From Polyangiaceae bacterium (GTDB lineage Bacteria; Myxococcota_A; Polyangia; Polyangiales; Polyangiaceae), in NCBI GenBank assembly GCA_019637295.1, contig JAHBVX010000014.1, positions 1-64,000 on the forward strand: 64,000 nt of DNA. The letters run 5' to 3'. Shown one piece after another: positions 10,040 through 18,033 of the stretch. Positions within the stretch are counted from its first letter, which is position 1. Each line of letters starts with the position of its first letter. The notes under the pieces were generated by a model. The model saw only the letters and a list, made by a program, of their open reading frames with translations, did no database searches and was not told where the DNA came from. The position numbers and the translations under genes were made by a program.

Positions 10040-10302
10040 TGTCTGGGGCGGCGCCGCGCCTTGTCGAGTGCGCCGCCGGCCACGGCTTCATTCATTTCCT
10101 CGAGCGTCACGGCGCGGCCTTTGCGACCGAGCATCCCGCGCATCGCCGAAGCCGGAAGCTTGGGCAACAGGACGACCGTTCCGTTCGGGTGTTTGAAGAA
10201 CTTCACCCGGTCGCCGGGCTTCAGCTTGAGATACTCGCGGATCTCTTTGGGGATTGTCGCCTGTCCCTTGGCTGTGATCGCGGACTCCAACTCGGCCTCC
10301 AT
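10036..10302 (-). CDS. vapB: AbrB/SpoVT-type antitoxin of the VapBC pair
   Basis: 88 residues. The N-terminal half is a swapped-hairpin AbrB domain (SAITAKGQATIPKEIREYL...LKPGDRVKFF), which dimerises and binds DNA. The C-terminal tail (MRGMLGRKGRAVTLEEMNEAVAGGA) is the amphipathic helix that normally plugs the toxin active site. It is the first gene of the pair, and its ATG lies inside a perfect inverted repeat that also covers the -10 box, so autorepression by the VapBC complex is likely. Confidence 0.9.
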   Translation of the reverse strand: MEAELESAITAKGQATIPKEIREYLKLKPGDRVKFFKHPNGTVVLLPKLPASAMRGMLGRKGRAVTLEEMNEAVAGGALDKARRRPRQ

Positions 10303-10345
10303 TACTTTCTATGGAAAGTAATACCAACCGAACGGCGTGTGTCAA
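10301..10345 (-). promoter_or_regulatory. vapBC promoter with operator palindrome over the -10 box and start codon
   Basis: Reading the minus strand, a perfect -35 box TTGACA (10345-10340) is followed after 16 bp by TATTAC (10323-10318) as -10. A perfect 9-bp inverted repeat, ATTACTTTC/GAAAGTAAT with a 4-nt spacer (arms 10322-10314 and 10309-10301), covers the -10 box, the likely transcription start and the first bases of the vapB ATG. Only about ten bases of leader would remain. The AT-rich site stands out from the surrounding GC-rich DNA. Confidence 0.7.
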
Positions 10346-10427
10346 GCGCGGGGCACGCAACCTCGAGACGAGCGCGGCGAGGCCGCGGCCGCGCCCGCTC
10401 GTCCGCGTGGTGCTATCGTCGCGCGCC

Positions 10428-11753
10428 GTGACACTGCAGAACCTCGAGGCCGCGGACCTGGAGCGCGCGTGCGCGTTGCTGGAGCGCCTGTACGATCAGC
10501 GAAACGTCATCCATGACAAGGGCGTGCGGGTGCCGTCCACCTTCGCGGCCGCGGATCTGGCGTGGCTCGACGAGCGAGGGCTCGCGCCCAACCAGCGCAC
10601 GCGCGTGACCCACGACGCGCTGGTGACGCGCATCGTGAAGAGCAAGCGCACCCGGTCCATCGCGGACGCGGCGCGGCTGTTCGTGGCGAGCCTCGATGGC
10701 GATGGACCGCCGCACGGCGCGTATCTGGAGGCGGGGCTGCTCGCAGCCCGGCTGCCGGCCCACCGCTTCGCGGGCGGCGCCAAGGGCTCCGCGTCGTGCC
10801 CGATCTGTGGGCTCGAGCGCGAGGTGGTGCGCGACCGCGCCGAGGAGTTCATGCAGTGGCACCGCTGGGGCAGCGGCATCCCGGGCGACCTGCCGTGGGC
10901 GGCGCTGGCGCTCGAGCAGTGGCCGCGCGGGCCTGCGAAGCCGTCGCCCGCGGCGCGCCGACACCTAGCCGCCATCCTGCTGGCGCTCGACGCGTTGCCG
11001 CCGGCCGCGCGGGCGGGCGCAGCGTTCTCGGCGGTCCGCGCGCTGGGACTGTTCGCCGAAGATCGCCACGGCGCCGCGTCGCGCAGCGTGGTCGAGACGC
11101 TGGCGTTCGCCGGGATCCTCGAGGCGCCGCCGCACGTGGGCATGGCCACGCGCTTCGTGTCTCACCGCGAGCGCGACGCGCGGCCTACGGTCCGCACCGA
11201 GGTCGACGCTCCCCTAGGCTTCTGGCGCGGCGCGAACGGCGTGAGCTGGAGCAACGCCAAGACCCTGTTCGGGGTCACCAAGGCGACGGCGACGCGTGAT
11301 GCGAAGCGCGCCGCGCCTGCCGCCGCCCGCCCGCCACCGCGCCGCTCGCGACCGGCTGCCGCCAAACCGGTCCGCGGCCTCCCCCGCCGGCCCGCCGCCC
11401 CGGGCGACGTGTGGGCCGTTCGCGTTCGGGAGGACGCCTGGGTCCTCGCCTACGTGTGGCGCACCCAGCGCTCCGGCGGGCGCGTGTGGGCGCTGGCCGA
11501 GTACCTCGACTGGTTCGGCAGCGCTCCACCGGAGGCGAGCGCGCTCCGTGGCATCGGCGTGCGCGGCCGCCACGATGGGCGCTGGCAGACTCGCGCGCAC
11601 GGCTTGGAGAAGACCACCGGACTTCTGCTCGTCGCCGAGAAGGTGCCCGCGCCGAAGACGCGCGGGCCCGCACCGGATCGCATCCCGTCGGGCGGCGCGA
11701 AGGATCTGCTCCAGCTCGCGGACTGGTGCTTCTCCGAACTCGACGAGCTCTGA
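10428..11753 (+). CDS. Hypothetical protein with CxxC site and basic Pro/Ala linker
   Basis: 441 residues from GTG at 10428; an upstream in-frame ATG at 10311 lies inside the vapBC operator and its first 39 residues look non-coding. No known family was recognised. The N-terminal 100 residues are helical with basic patches (LVTRIVKSKRTRSI). A CPICG motif near residue 124 could be half of a zinc site or a redox pair. A basic, proline-rich linker (about residues 290-320) leads to a C-terminal domain with VWAVRVREDAWVLAYVWRTQ, which reads like a small beta-barrel. No signal peptide, so cytoplasmic. It converges with the RiPP-like locus but shows no link to it. Confidence 0.6.
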   Translation: MTLQNLEAADLERACALLERLYDQRNVIHDKGVRVPSTFAAADLAWLDERGLAPNQRTRVTHDALVTRIVKSKRTRSIADAARLFVASLDGDGPPHGAYLEAGLLAARLPAHRFAGGAKGSASCPICGLEREVVRDRAEEFMQWHRWGSGIPGDLPWAALALEQWPRGPAKPSPAARRHLAAILLALDALPPAARAGAAFSAVRALGLFAEDRHGAASRSVVETLAFAGILEAPPHVGMATRFVSHRERDARPTVRTEVDAPLGFWRGANGVSWSNAKTLFGVTKATATRDAKRAAPAAARPPPRRSRPAAAKPVRGLPRRPAAPGDVWAVRVREDAWVLAYVWRTQRSGGRVWALAEYLDWFGSAPPEASALRGIGVRGRHDGRWQTRAHGLEKTTGLLLVAEKVPAPKTRGPAPDRIPSGGAKDLLQLADWCFSELDEL

Positions 11754-11849
11754 ATGCGCCCGCAAGCTGCAATCAGGGCATCGGGCAAGTCGCGTGAAGT
11801 CTCCCTACGGTGACTTCATCGCCGTCGCCTGCGCTCGAGCGTCGAAGGC

Positions 11850-12206
11850 TCACCAGCAGCACATGACGGTGGTCTGGGGATGGGTAAGTGGGCTCTTGAG
11901 CGGGGGTCCCTTCAAGGTGGGGAGCTGCTGGATCTTGACCGTGGGCGCGGGCGCGCTCGAGCCGCCGGTTCCACCCACGACGCCGTCGAGCTGGCTGTCG
12001 GACAGCTGTGGGTTGATGGTCTGCTCCGTGGCGTCCATCACTTGGATCAGCTCCTCACGGGTGAAGGAGAAGCCCGCGCTCTCGCCCTCGGCGAGGGCCA
12101 GACGAATGTACGCCTCCCGCCCTTCGGCGTCGTCTAGACGCGCCTTCAGCTCGGCGTTGGTGAGGACATGGCCCTCGAAGAACTTCACGAAGCTTTCCAT
12201 GGACAT
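11850..12206 (-). CDS. Nif11-type RiPP precursor peptide
   Basis: 118 residues. The start is fixed by an AGGAG eight bases upstream of ATG 12206. Residues 1-79 match a Nif11-class leader: N-terminal helix MSMESFVKFFEG, the (D)AEGREAYIRLA helix, GFSFTREELIQVM, then the terminal LSDSQLDGVVGG double-glycine motif where C39-type peptidases cut. The predicted 39-residue core starts near T80 and is rich in Pro, Ser/Thr and Lys; it contains KIQQLPTLKGPPLK and ends TTVMCCW. Leaders of this family direct RiPP enzymes to the core. Upstream on the same strand lie a glycosyltransferase and a radical SAM/SPASM enzyme, the likely modifying enzymes. No transporter or peptidase gene is adjacent. Confidence 0.85.
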   Translation of the reverse strand: MSMESFVKFFEGHVLTNAELKARLDDAEGREAYIRLALAEGESAGFSFTREELIQVMDATEQTINPQLSDSQLDGVVGGTGGSSAPAPTVKIQQLPTLKGPPLKSPLTHPQTTVMCCW

Positions 12207-12214
12207 CGATCGAA

Positions 12215-12219
12215 CTCCT
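12215..12219 (-). promoter_or_regulatory. Shine-Dalgarno site that fixes the precursor start
   Basis: AGGAG on the minus strand, 8 bases before ATG 12206. A longer open frame reaches back into the glycosyltransferase gene, but this site marks the short 118-residue form. It lies in the 124-bp gap after the glycosyltransferase stop, so the peptide may be translated independently and at a higher level. Confidence 0.7.
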
Positions 12220-12330
12220 GTCTGGCGGAGGCGAGGCTGTGCACGCGCACCTCCCGGTTCCCTGCGCCGTGATGATGCCACACTTCCAGGCCGCATGGAG
12301 GTCCGATTGCGGAGGCCGGCGGGGAGCCCC

Positions 12331-13473
12331 TCACCATCCTCGCCCCGCGCGAGCGGCGTCGCGGTACACCTCCAGGTGCGCCGTCGCGGACCGGTGCCAC
12401 GAGAACTCGCGGCTGCGCTCGAGGCCGGCGTGGGACAGCTCACGCCACAGGGTCGCGTCGTGAGCGATGCGCTCGAGCGCACGCGACAGCGCCTCGGCGC
12501 GCAGTGGGACGTGCAGCGCCGCCCCGCCCATCACCTCGCGGAGCGGCGCGATGTCACTGGCGACGACGGGGGTGCCGCAGGCGGCCGCCTCGAGCACCGG
12601 CAGGCCGAAGCCCTCGAAGCGGGAGAACTGCACCAGGGCCGTGGCTCCCTGCAGCAGCTCGAGCAGCTCCGAGTCGGTGACGGCAGGTAGGGAGAGGAGC
12701 CGATGGCGGATCCCGAGGCGTCGCGCCTCGGCTTCGAGCCCGCGGCCCCAACGGCTCTTGTACAGCCGTTGCAGCAGCACGAGCCGGTAGTTCTTGGGCA
12801 ACCGCGCCCGCGCGAAGGCGTGCAGAACCGCTGCGTGGTTCTTGCTCGGCGTGTTCTGGCCCACGACGAGGAAGTAGGGGTCCACAATCCCGAGTCGCTC
12901 GTCGAGCCGCCGCTCCACCGCCGCGCGCTCTGCGGGCGGGCGAAAGCGCGCATCCACACCGTGGGGGATGACTCGGAGTCGAGGCGCGGCCCGTGGCGCG
13001 CGAGCGAGGATAGCGTCGGCGCTGGCGCTACTGATGGTCACGATGCGGGTCGCTCGCGTGAGAGCGCGCAGGATCCCATCTCGGTAGAACAACACCTTGG
13101 CCGGAAGCAGCGGCGAGACGGCCTCGCACAGCGTGGGTCGGTCGAGCCACATCAAGTCATGGATGGTCACGACCGTCGGCACCTGGAGCCCGCGACCGAG
13201 CAGGTTGAACGGCGCGTGAAGCACATCGATGTCCTTCAAGTCGCCGAGGCGGCTCGGACGGAGCAGCGTGCCCAGACCGTTGGCGGGGGCGCGCACGACG
13301 GTCTCGGTCACCGTCGGCTCGGACGAGAGAGGTCGCGGCGCGCGCGGGTGGACCCATAGCTCGAAGGTCGAGTCCGGCGCGAGCCGGGGCAAGCGCTCGA
13401 TGAGTGCGCCCACGTAAGCGCCGATGCCGCTCGGGCGCTCACGAACGTAGCGACTGTCGAGGCACACGCGCAT
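12331..13473 (-). CDS. GT4-family glycosyltransferase of the RiPP-like locus
   Basis: 380 residues with a GT-B fold. The N-terminal domain begins MRVCLDSRYVRERPSGIGAY, whose Gly-rich loop is typical of retaining GT4 enzymes. The C-terminal domain has FLVVGQNTPSKNH (start of the nucleotide-binding domain), IPHGVDARF, and the E-x7-E signature EGFGLPVLEAAACGTPVV. No membrane segments. It transfers a sugar from a nucleotide-sugar to an unknown acceptor. Its ATG is 3 bases after the radical SAM stop (TGAGTCATG), so the two are co-translated, and the precursor gene follows 124 bp later. That context suggests peptide glycosylation, but GT4 enzymes also act on lipids and polysaccharides, so the acceptor is open. 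Confidence 0.85.
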   Translation of the reverse strand: MRVCLDSRYVRERPSGIGAYVGALIERLPRLAPDSTFELWVHPRAPRPLSSEPTVTETVVRAPANGLGTLLRPSRLGDLKDIDVLHAPFNLLGRGLQVPTVVTIHDLMWLDRPTLCEAVSPLLPAKVLFYRDGILRALTRATRIVTISSASADAILARAPRAAPRLRVIPHGVDARFRPPAERAAVERRLDERLGIVDPYFLVVGQNTPSKNHAAVLHAFARARLPKNYRLVLLQRLYKSRWGRGLEAEARRLGIRHRLLSLPAVTDSELLELLQGATALVQFSRFEGFGLPVLEAAACGTPVVASDIAPLREVMGGAALHVPLRAEALSRALERIAHDATLWRELSHAGLERSREFSWHRSATAHLEVYRDAARAGRGW

Positions 13474-13476
13474 GAC

Positions 13477-14490
13477 TCACACCACCGGCAAGTGCCGTCG
13501 CTCGCCGCGGCTGGGCTCGGCCTTGCCCTCCGCGGGCTCGAGCATCTGGTCGAAGCGCCCACCCCAGGCCAGGTTCTCCTCGACGACGCGCGCGCACCAG
13601 CACTCGGAGCAGCCGCCCCGAACGAGGCGATCGAACGCCGTGCCCGCGCCGACCTCGACCACATTCGGAGCGTCGTGGGCGCGACTGACCTGGCCGCAGT
13701 GATGTAAATCCCCCTCGGGGCCCAGGGTGACGTTGATGATGCCGGCGGCGCAAGGTACCCGCGTGGGCTCGGGGTAGCGACGGAAGTGTCGCAGGCTGCT
13801 CCAGCGATTGTGGACCGGGCTGCCGCCGCGCTTGCGCGCTTCCACGCGCCGGAACGCGCGCCGCACCTGAGCAGCGGCCGGCACGAAGCTCGACCCGTCC
13901 CGAGGGCTGTCCAAGAACAGGCTGGGCCGCACCGGCTGAAATACGATCGGCAGGCCCCGGGCCTCGACGAAGTCGAGCAGCTCGTCGACGAGCTCGTAGT
14001 TGTGAAGGCCAATCACGCAGGTGAGCTCGACCGGCGCTCCGGCCTCGCGGGCCGCGTCGATGCCGGCCATCGCCTTGTCGAAGGCGCCGGCGCCGCGCAT
14101 GCGATCGTGCGCTGTGCGAGGTCCATCCAGGCTGATCTTCACGCGCGACACCAGCCGAATGGTCGCCAGGCGCTTGGGCACCAGGATGCCGTTGGTGTTC
14201 ATGTGTACGGTGACACCGTGCTGCACGAGGAAGGCGGCGATCTCGTGGACGTGAGGGTGGGTCAGGGGCTCGCCGCCGTCGAGCGAGACGACGCGGGTGC
14301 CGAGCTCGACGAACTGGGCGAGCGCGCCGAGGATCTGCTCGCGGCTCATCTCCGTGGAAGAAGGCGTGTGGCGATCGCAGTACGTGCACGCGAGGTTGCA
14401 CAGATGCGTGAGCTCGAACCCGAGCGAGTGGGGGACCGGCGCGATGCCCGCACGAGCGCCCAGGATGCGCGCCAAAGCCAAGGGTTGCAT
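13477..14490 (-). CDS. Radical SAM/SPASM-domain enzyme, candidate RiPP maturase
   Basis: The radical SAM cluster motif CNLACTYC (CxxxCxxC) lies near residue 30 after SLGFELTHL; DGGEPLTHP is the GGE motif that binds the SAM amino group; KISLDGPRTAHD follows. The C-terminal third is a SPASM-like region with CAAGIINVTLGPEGDLHHCGQ and later CSECWCARVVEEN, enough Cys for an auxiliary 4Fe-4S cluster. Such enzymes install thioether, C-C or epimerised residues in RiPPs (sactipeptide, PqqE and mycofactocin types). I use ATG 14490; a GTG at 14577 gives 29 more residues without a ribosome site. It is the first gene of the three-gene unit with the glycosyltransferase and Nif11 precursor. Confidence 0.85.
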   Translation of the reverse strand: MQPLALARILGARAGIAPVPHSLGFELTHLCNLACTYCDRHTPSSTEMSREQILGALAQFVELGTRVVSLDGGEPLTHPHVHEIAAFLVQHGVTVHMNTNGILVPKRLATIRLVSRVKISLDGPRTAHDRMRGAGAFDKAMAGIDAAREAGAPVELTCVIGLHNYELVDELLDFVEARGLPIVFQPVRPSLFLDSPRDGSSFVPAAAQVRRAFRRVEARKRGGSPVHNRWSSLRHFRRYPEPTRVPCAAGIINVTLGPEGDLHHCGQVSRAHDAPNVVEVGAGTAFDRLVRGGCSECWCARVVEENLAWGGRFDQMLEPAEGKAEPSRGERRHLPVV

Positions 14491-14602
14491 CCGCGATCGC
14501 CAGTGCAACCCGCATGCCGCACCGATGCGGCGCAGATCCGTCGCACCGTGCGCGTGGCGCACAGGGCGAGGGTTCACAGGTGTCGCCGACGGGAGGCTAT
14601 GC

Positions 14603-15748
14603 TCAGTCCGTACTGGCGTCGCCCGCGCCGGCGTCAGCGCCAGCGTCCGGCGTTGCGCAGGACGCGTTGTCCGCGCCGCCGTCCGGGCCGTCGAAGGCCG
14701 TGCCGAGCTCCACGTTGGCGAGCACCGCGTAGGCGTCGAACGGGATGTTCACCGAGTCCCCGGTGGGGATCGTGAAGGTCGTGCCGCTGACCTGCCCGTT
14801 GGTCATCGCGCCAGCGGGCAAGCCCGCCGAACCGACGCCGAAGTCGTCGAGCACGGCGAGCAGGTGCTTGGTGCCGCTGCCGACGACGAAGCCCTCGACC
14901 GTGAACGGCGACGTGCCGGAGAGATCCCCGCACAACGCGCTGCCGAGACCCCAGACGTTCGTGGTCGGGGCGACCTGGACGCCATCGACGGCGACGAAGG
15001 TCAGCGGGCCTTGGCCGTCCCCCTTGGGGCTCGCGCCAGACGCGCGACTGACGGTCAACGCCAGCTTCCGGAGCGCGATCAGCTTGCGCACGATCCCCGT
15101 GCCCTCACCCGCGGTGAGCGAGAGCTCGTAGAGCGGCGGGGTGCCCCCGATGCCGTCGATGAGGTCTATTCCGGCGAACCACACCCCGGGCAACGGCGCC
15201 CCGGCGCTCAGCACCGCGTCGTTGTCGACGAAGATGGCGCGCGCGTACAGCTTGTCCGTCGCGGACAGTCCGTCGAATCGGATCGGAGCCGCGGTGAGCT
15301 GAGCCAGCGTCGCCTCCACGAACCCCGCGTCCGCGCCGCCATCTTGGGCGGGCAGCAGCTGACTCGCTATCGGCGTCGCGCCCAGCGCCGGCGTGGGCGT
15401 GTCGAAGATCTCGACGAACAAAACGCCCTTACCGTCGAACGCCGGGTTCGACGGGAGGAACTGGATGGTCTCTGGCTCGAGCGCGAGGCACAGGGCTGCC
15501 TTCGTCGAATCCGAGGGGTCGTCGCAGGGCACAGTGGTTCCGCCGTCGCCCGCCGTGCCCCCGCTGCCTGCGGCGGCTGCGCTGCCACCCGTGCCCGCCC
15601 CGCCTCCGCCGGTGCCGCCGGTGCCGCCCACGCTCCCGCCGGTGCCGCCGGTGCCGCTGGGCGGACGAGGTCGGTCATCGTCGTCGCTCCCGCACGCCCA
15701 CAGCAGCAAAGCTCCCGTCGCAACCGCCCACAAGAATCGCTGGCTCAT
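14603..15748 (-). CDS. Secreted lipoprotein with Gly/Thr-rich linker
   Basis: 381 residues from ATG 15748. The signal peptide MSQRFLWAVATGALLLWACG has a lipobox Cys. A 45-residue linker made almost entirely of Gly, Thr, Ser and Ala (GGTGGTGGSVGG type) leads to a 270-residue domain with no recognised family. That domain is strand-rich, with phrases such as VLFVEIFDTPTPALGATPI and LTFVAVDGVQVAPTTNVWG, and ends in an Asp/Ala-rich tail with paired Cys. The long linker style is typical of Polyangia surface lipoproteins and probably spaces the domain from the outer membrane. The gene ends 113 bp upstream of the radical SAM start on the same strand; a functional tie is not evident. Confidence 0.7.
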   Translation of the reverse strand: MSQRFLWAVATGALLLWACGSDDDDRPRPPSGTGGTGGSVGGTGGTGGGGAGTGGSAAAAGSGGTAGDGGTTVPCDDPSDSTKAALCLALEPETIQFLPSNPAFDGKGVLFVEIFDTPTPALGATPIASQLLPAQDGGADAGFVEATLAQLTAAPIRFDGLSATDKLYARAIFVDNDAVLSAGAPLPGVWFAGIDLIDGIGGTPPLYELSLTAGEGTGIVRKLIALRKLALTVSRASGASPKGDGQGPLTFVAVDGVQVAPTTNVWGLGSALCGDLSGTSPFTVEGFVVGSGTKHLLAVLDDFGVGSAGLPAGAMTNGQVSGTTFTIPTGDSVNIPFDAYAVLANVELGTAFDGPDGGADNASCATPDAGADAGAGDASTD

Positions 15749-15841
15749 CCCTGGCCTCCTAGTGGGCGGAGCATAGCCCGCGGCCCGCCGTGAAGCGCCA
15801 GAAATTGGGCCCGCGGGCGCAAACCATGACAGGCCGGACCC

Positions 15842-17170
15842 ATGAGCTACCGCGCAACCACCACGCTCCTCGTCGGCTGGGCCGCGCTTCTGCTCCTCGG
15901 CGGCTGCAACGGCGACGGGGAAAAGGGTCCGGCGCTCGCCAAGGCCGACGAGGACGGTGAGATCCCGAGCGTCCCCATCCCAGCGGAGAATGGCCCCAAG
16001 CTCGGCGCCATCGCGGAGGTGGTGCCCGTGCTCGAGCGGCCCTCTCCGACGGGGCGGCAGCTGGGCTACTTGCACGCCGGAGCCCTCGTCGCCCGCGCCG
16101 AGCAGCCCTACTCGAAGCAAGGCTGCGAGGGTGGCTGGTACCCGATCCGGCCGCGAGGCTTCGTGTGCGCCGGCGAGGCGGCCACCACGGATCTGACGCA
16201 CCCGACCCTGGCGGCGATGGCGCTGGCGCCCAAGCTCGAGCAGCCCCTGCCCTACACCTACGCCACTGCGCACAAGGAGACGCCCATCTTCGAGCGCGAC
16301 GCCGAGCGCGAGAACGCGGTGAAGGAGGTGGGCAAGCTCCGCCGCCGCAGCGTGATCGCCGTGGTGGGCTCCTGGTCCGCGCTGGATCCGGGCGGGAACA
16401 TGCAGCGCTTGGCGCTGACGACCAACGGGCGCTTCGTGCGCGCCACGGATCTCGAGCCCTCCAAGGGCAGCACGTTCCAAGGGGTCGAGCTGAGCGACAA
16501 GGTGGATCTGCCCCTCGCCTTCATCGTCAAGCGTGGCATTCGCTACTGGGACGTGGAGAAGGGCGAGGCCGAGAAGCTCGGTCCCATCGAGTACCACTCG
16601 ATCATCCCCCTCACCGGCCGGTTCCGCACCGTCGGACCCCTGAAGTACTGGGCCACGCCGGACAACAAGTACATCCGCCATCGCGACGCCACCGTCGTGC
16701 GCAAGCGCAACGCGTGGCCGAACTTCGCGCAGGGCGATCAGAAGTGGATCGACGTCAGCATCGTGACCGGCACCGCCGTGATGTACGAGGGCAGGAAGGC
16801 GCTGTTCGTGACGCTGGTGAGCGTGGGCCGTGATCGGCTGGGCGATCCGCAGACTTCCGCCTCAACCGCGCAGGGCAGCTTCGAGGTGGTGGGCAAGCAC
16901 ATCACCGCGGCCAAGCTGGACCCCAAGAGCGTGGAAGAGCACTTCGACGCCTACGACGTGCCCTACGCCGTCGAGCTGTCTAGCGGGCAACTCCTGCACG
17001 GCGCCAGCTGGCACAGCCGCTTCGGCATCGAGCGCAGTGAAGGGAACGTGCAGCTCAGCCCAGCCGACGCGCAGCGCGTCTGGCAATGGGCGGAGCCCGA
17101 GGTGCCGAGTCAGTGGCACGGGATCACGCAGCCCGCCGAGCGCCGGACCATCGTCCACATCCGCAAGTGA
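15842..17170 (+). CDS. YkuD-like (L,D-transpeptidase fold) lipoprotein lacking the catalytic Cys
   Basis: 442 residues. The signal peptide ends in the lipobox LLLLGGC. Residues 50-110 look like an SH3-type module (AIAEVVPVLERPSPTGRQLGYL). The C-terminal 130 residues follow the YkuD pattern: SFEVVGKHITAAKLDP, VPYAVELSSGQLLHGASWHSRFG, then SEGNVQLSPADAQRVW. Active enzymes have S-H-G-C-V/R-x-L at the last motif; here His is Glu and the nucleophile Cys is Asn, while the HGA-x-WH-x-x-FG part is kept. L,D-transpeptidases crosslink peptidoglycan or attach lipoprotein; this copy should not form the acyl-enzyme and may be a binding or structural relative. Confidence 0.75.
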   Translation: MSYRATTTLLVGWAALLLLGGCNGDGEKGPALAKADEDGEIPSVPIPAENGPKLGAIAEVVPVLERPSPTGRQLGYLHAGALVARAEQPYSKQGCEGGWYPIRPRGFVCAGEAATTDLTHPTLAAMALAPKLEQPLPYTYATAHKETPIFERDAERENAVKEVGKLRRRSVIAVVGSWSALDPGGNMQRLALTTNGRFVRATDLEPSKGSTFQGVELSDKVDLPLAFIVKRGIRYWDVEKGEAEKLGPIEYHSIIPLTGRFRTVGPLKYWATPDNKYIRHRDATVVRKRNAWPNFAQGDQKWIDVSIVTGTAVMYEGRKALFVTLVSVGRDRLGDPQTSASTAQGSFEVVGKHITAAKLDPKSVEEHFDAYDVPYAVELSSGQLLHGASWHSRFGIERSEGNVQLSPADAQRVWQWAEPEVPSQWHGITQPAERRTIVHIRK

Positions 17171-17302
17171 CTCGTCCGGCGCGTGTGGCAACCCGGCAAC
17201 ACTGAGGCGCCGGCGCGCGCGGCTGACGCGGCGCAGCGGACGGCGATCACCCGGAGAATGGCGCCCCGGGCGGGCGGCACGCCGCTTGCTGCTGCAGCGA
17301 GC

Positions 17303-17938
17303 ATGAGGCTCCGCTGCTCGCTGTTGCTGCCACCCGTCGTTCTCACCCTGCTGGCACCTGCGCCGAGCGTCGCCCGTGAGACGCTGCACGATCAGGGCGT
17401 GGACGCGCCCCTCGACGGGGAGCGTGAGGCCCGCGCCGGCAGCGTCGAGCTCGGCGCCCGCGGCCTCGCTGCGGTGGGCAGCGACGCGGCCTTCGCCGTG
17501 GGCGGCGTGTCGCTCGGCTATCGGCTGTTCCCCTCACTGGAGCTGGGCGCGTACGGCGAGCTGGCCAGCCTCTCGGAGGAGCTGGGCGAGCGCCGCTGCG
17601 CGGAAGCCGGCAAGTGCTCCGGCAACTTTCAGCGCTTCGGGCTGCGCGGCGCGCTGCACTTGCTGCCCGAGTTCGTGATCGATCCCTGGCTGGGCGCGGC
17701 CCTCGGCGGCGTGCACCTGAGCTCGCCGCACGCGGGCGACGCGCTGCGGGGCGACGTGACCCTGGAGGTGGGTGTCGACGTGCAGCCGACGACGTGGCTC
17801 GCCCTGGGGCCGTACGTGACCGTCGCGCGTGCCATGGAGTCGCGCACCGACTACGACGGCTTCTCGGGCGTGGGCCTGCGCTTGACGGTCGCCCTCGAGC
17901 CCGGCGTGGCGGCGCGCCACATGGCCGCGCGGTTCTGA
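17303..17938 (+). CDS. Small outer-membrane beta-barrel-like protein
   Basis: 211 residues from ATG 17303, chosen because MRLRCSLLLPPVVLTLLAPAPSVA is a good signal peptide; an upstream frame adds 40 unlikely residues. The mature part alternates amphipathic strands (ELGARGLAAVG, FAVGGVSLGYRLF, LEVGVDVQPTTWLALGPYV, GVGLRLTVAL) and ends ARF with a C-terminal Phe, as needed for BAM-mediated insertion. The likely product is an 8-stranded OmpA/OmpW-style barrel of unknown role. One disulphide-capable pair (RRCAEAGKC) sits in a predicted outer loop. Confidence 0.65.
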   Translation: MRLRCSLLLPPVVLTLLAPAPSVARETLHDQGVDAPLDGEREARAGSVELGARGLAAVGSDAAFAVGGVSLGYRLFPSLELGAYGELASLSEELGERRCAEAGKCSGNFQRFGLRGALHLLPEFVIDPWLGAALGGVHLSSPHAGDALRGDVTLEVGVDVQPTTWLALGPYVTVARAMESRTDYDGFSGVGLRLTVALEPGVAARHMAARF

Positions 17939-18033
17939 GCGAGTCAGACCGGATCGAGCTCGATACCCTCGTACACGGCGTCGACCGGCAAGCTCGCCTG
18001 GTATCCCACATTTCTCGCCCGCGATCACGCGGC

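Noticed and set aside
11754-11849. Terminator between the convergent hypothetical gene and the precursor gene
   Set aside because: I found no stable hairpin followed by a T-run in this 96-bp gap.
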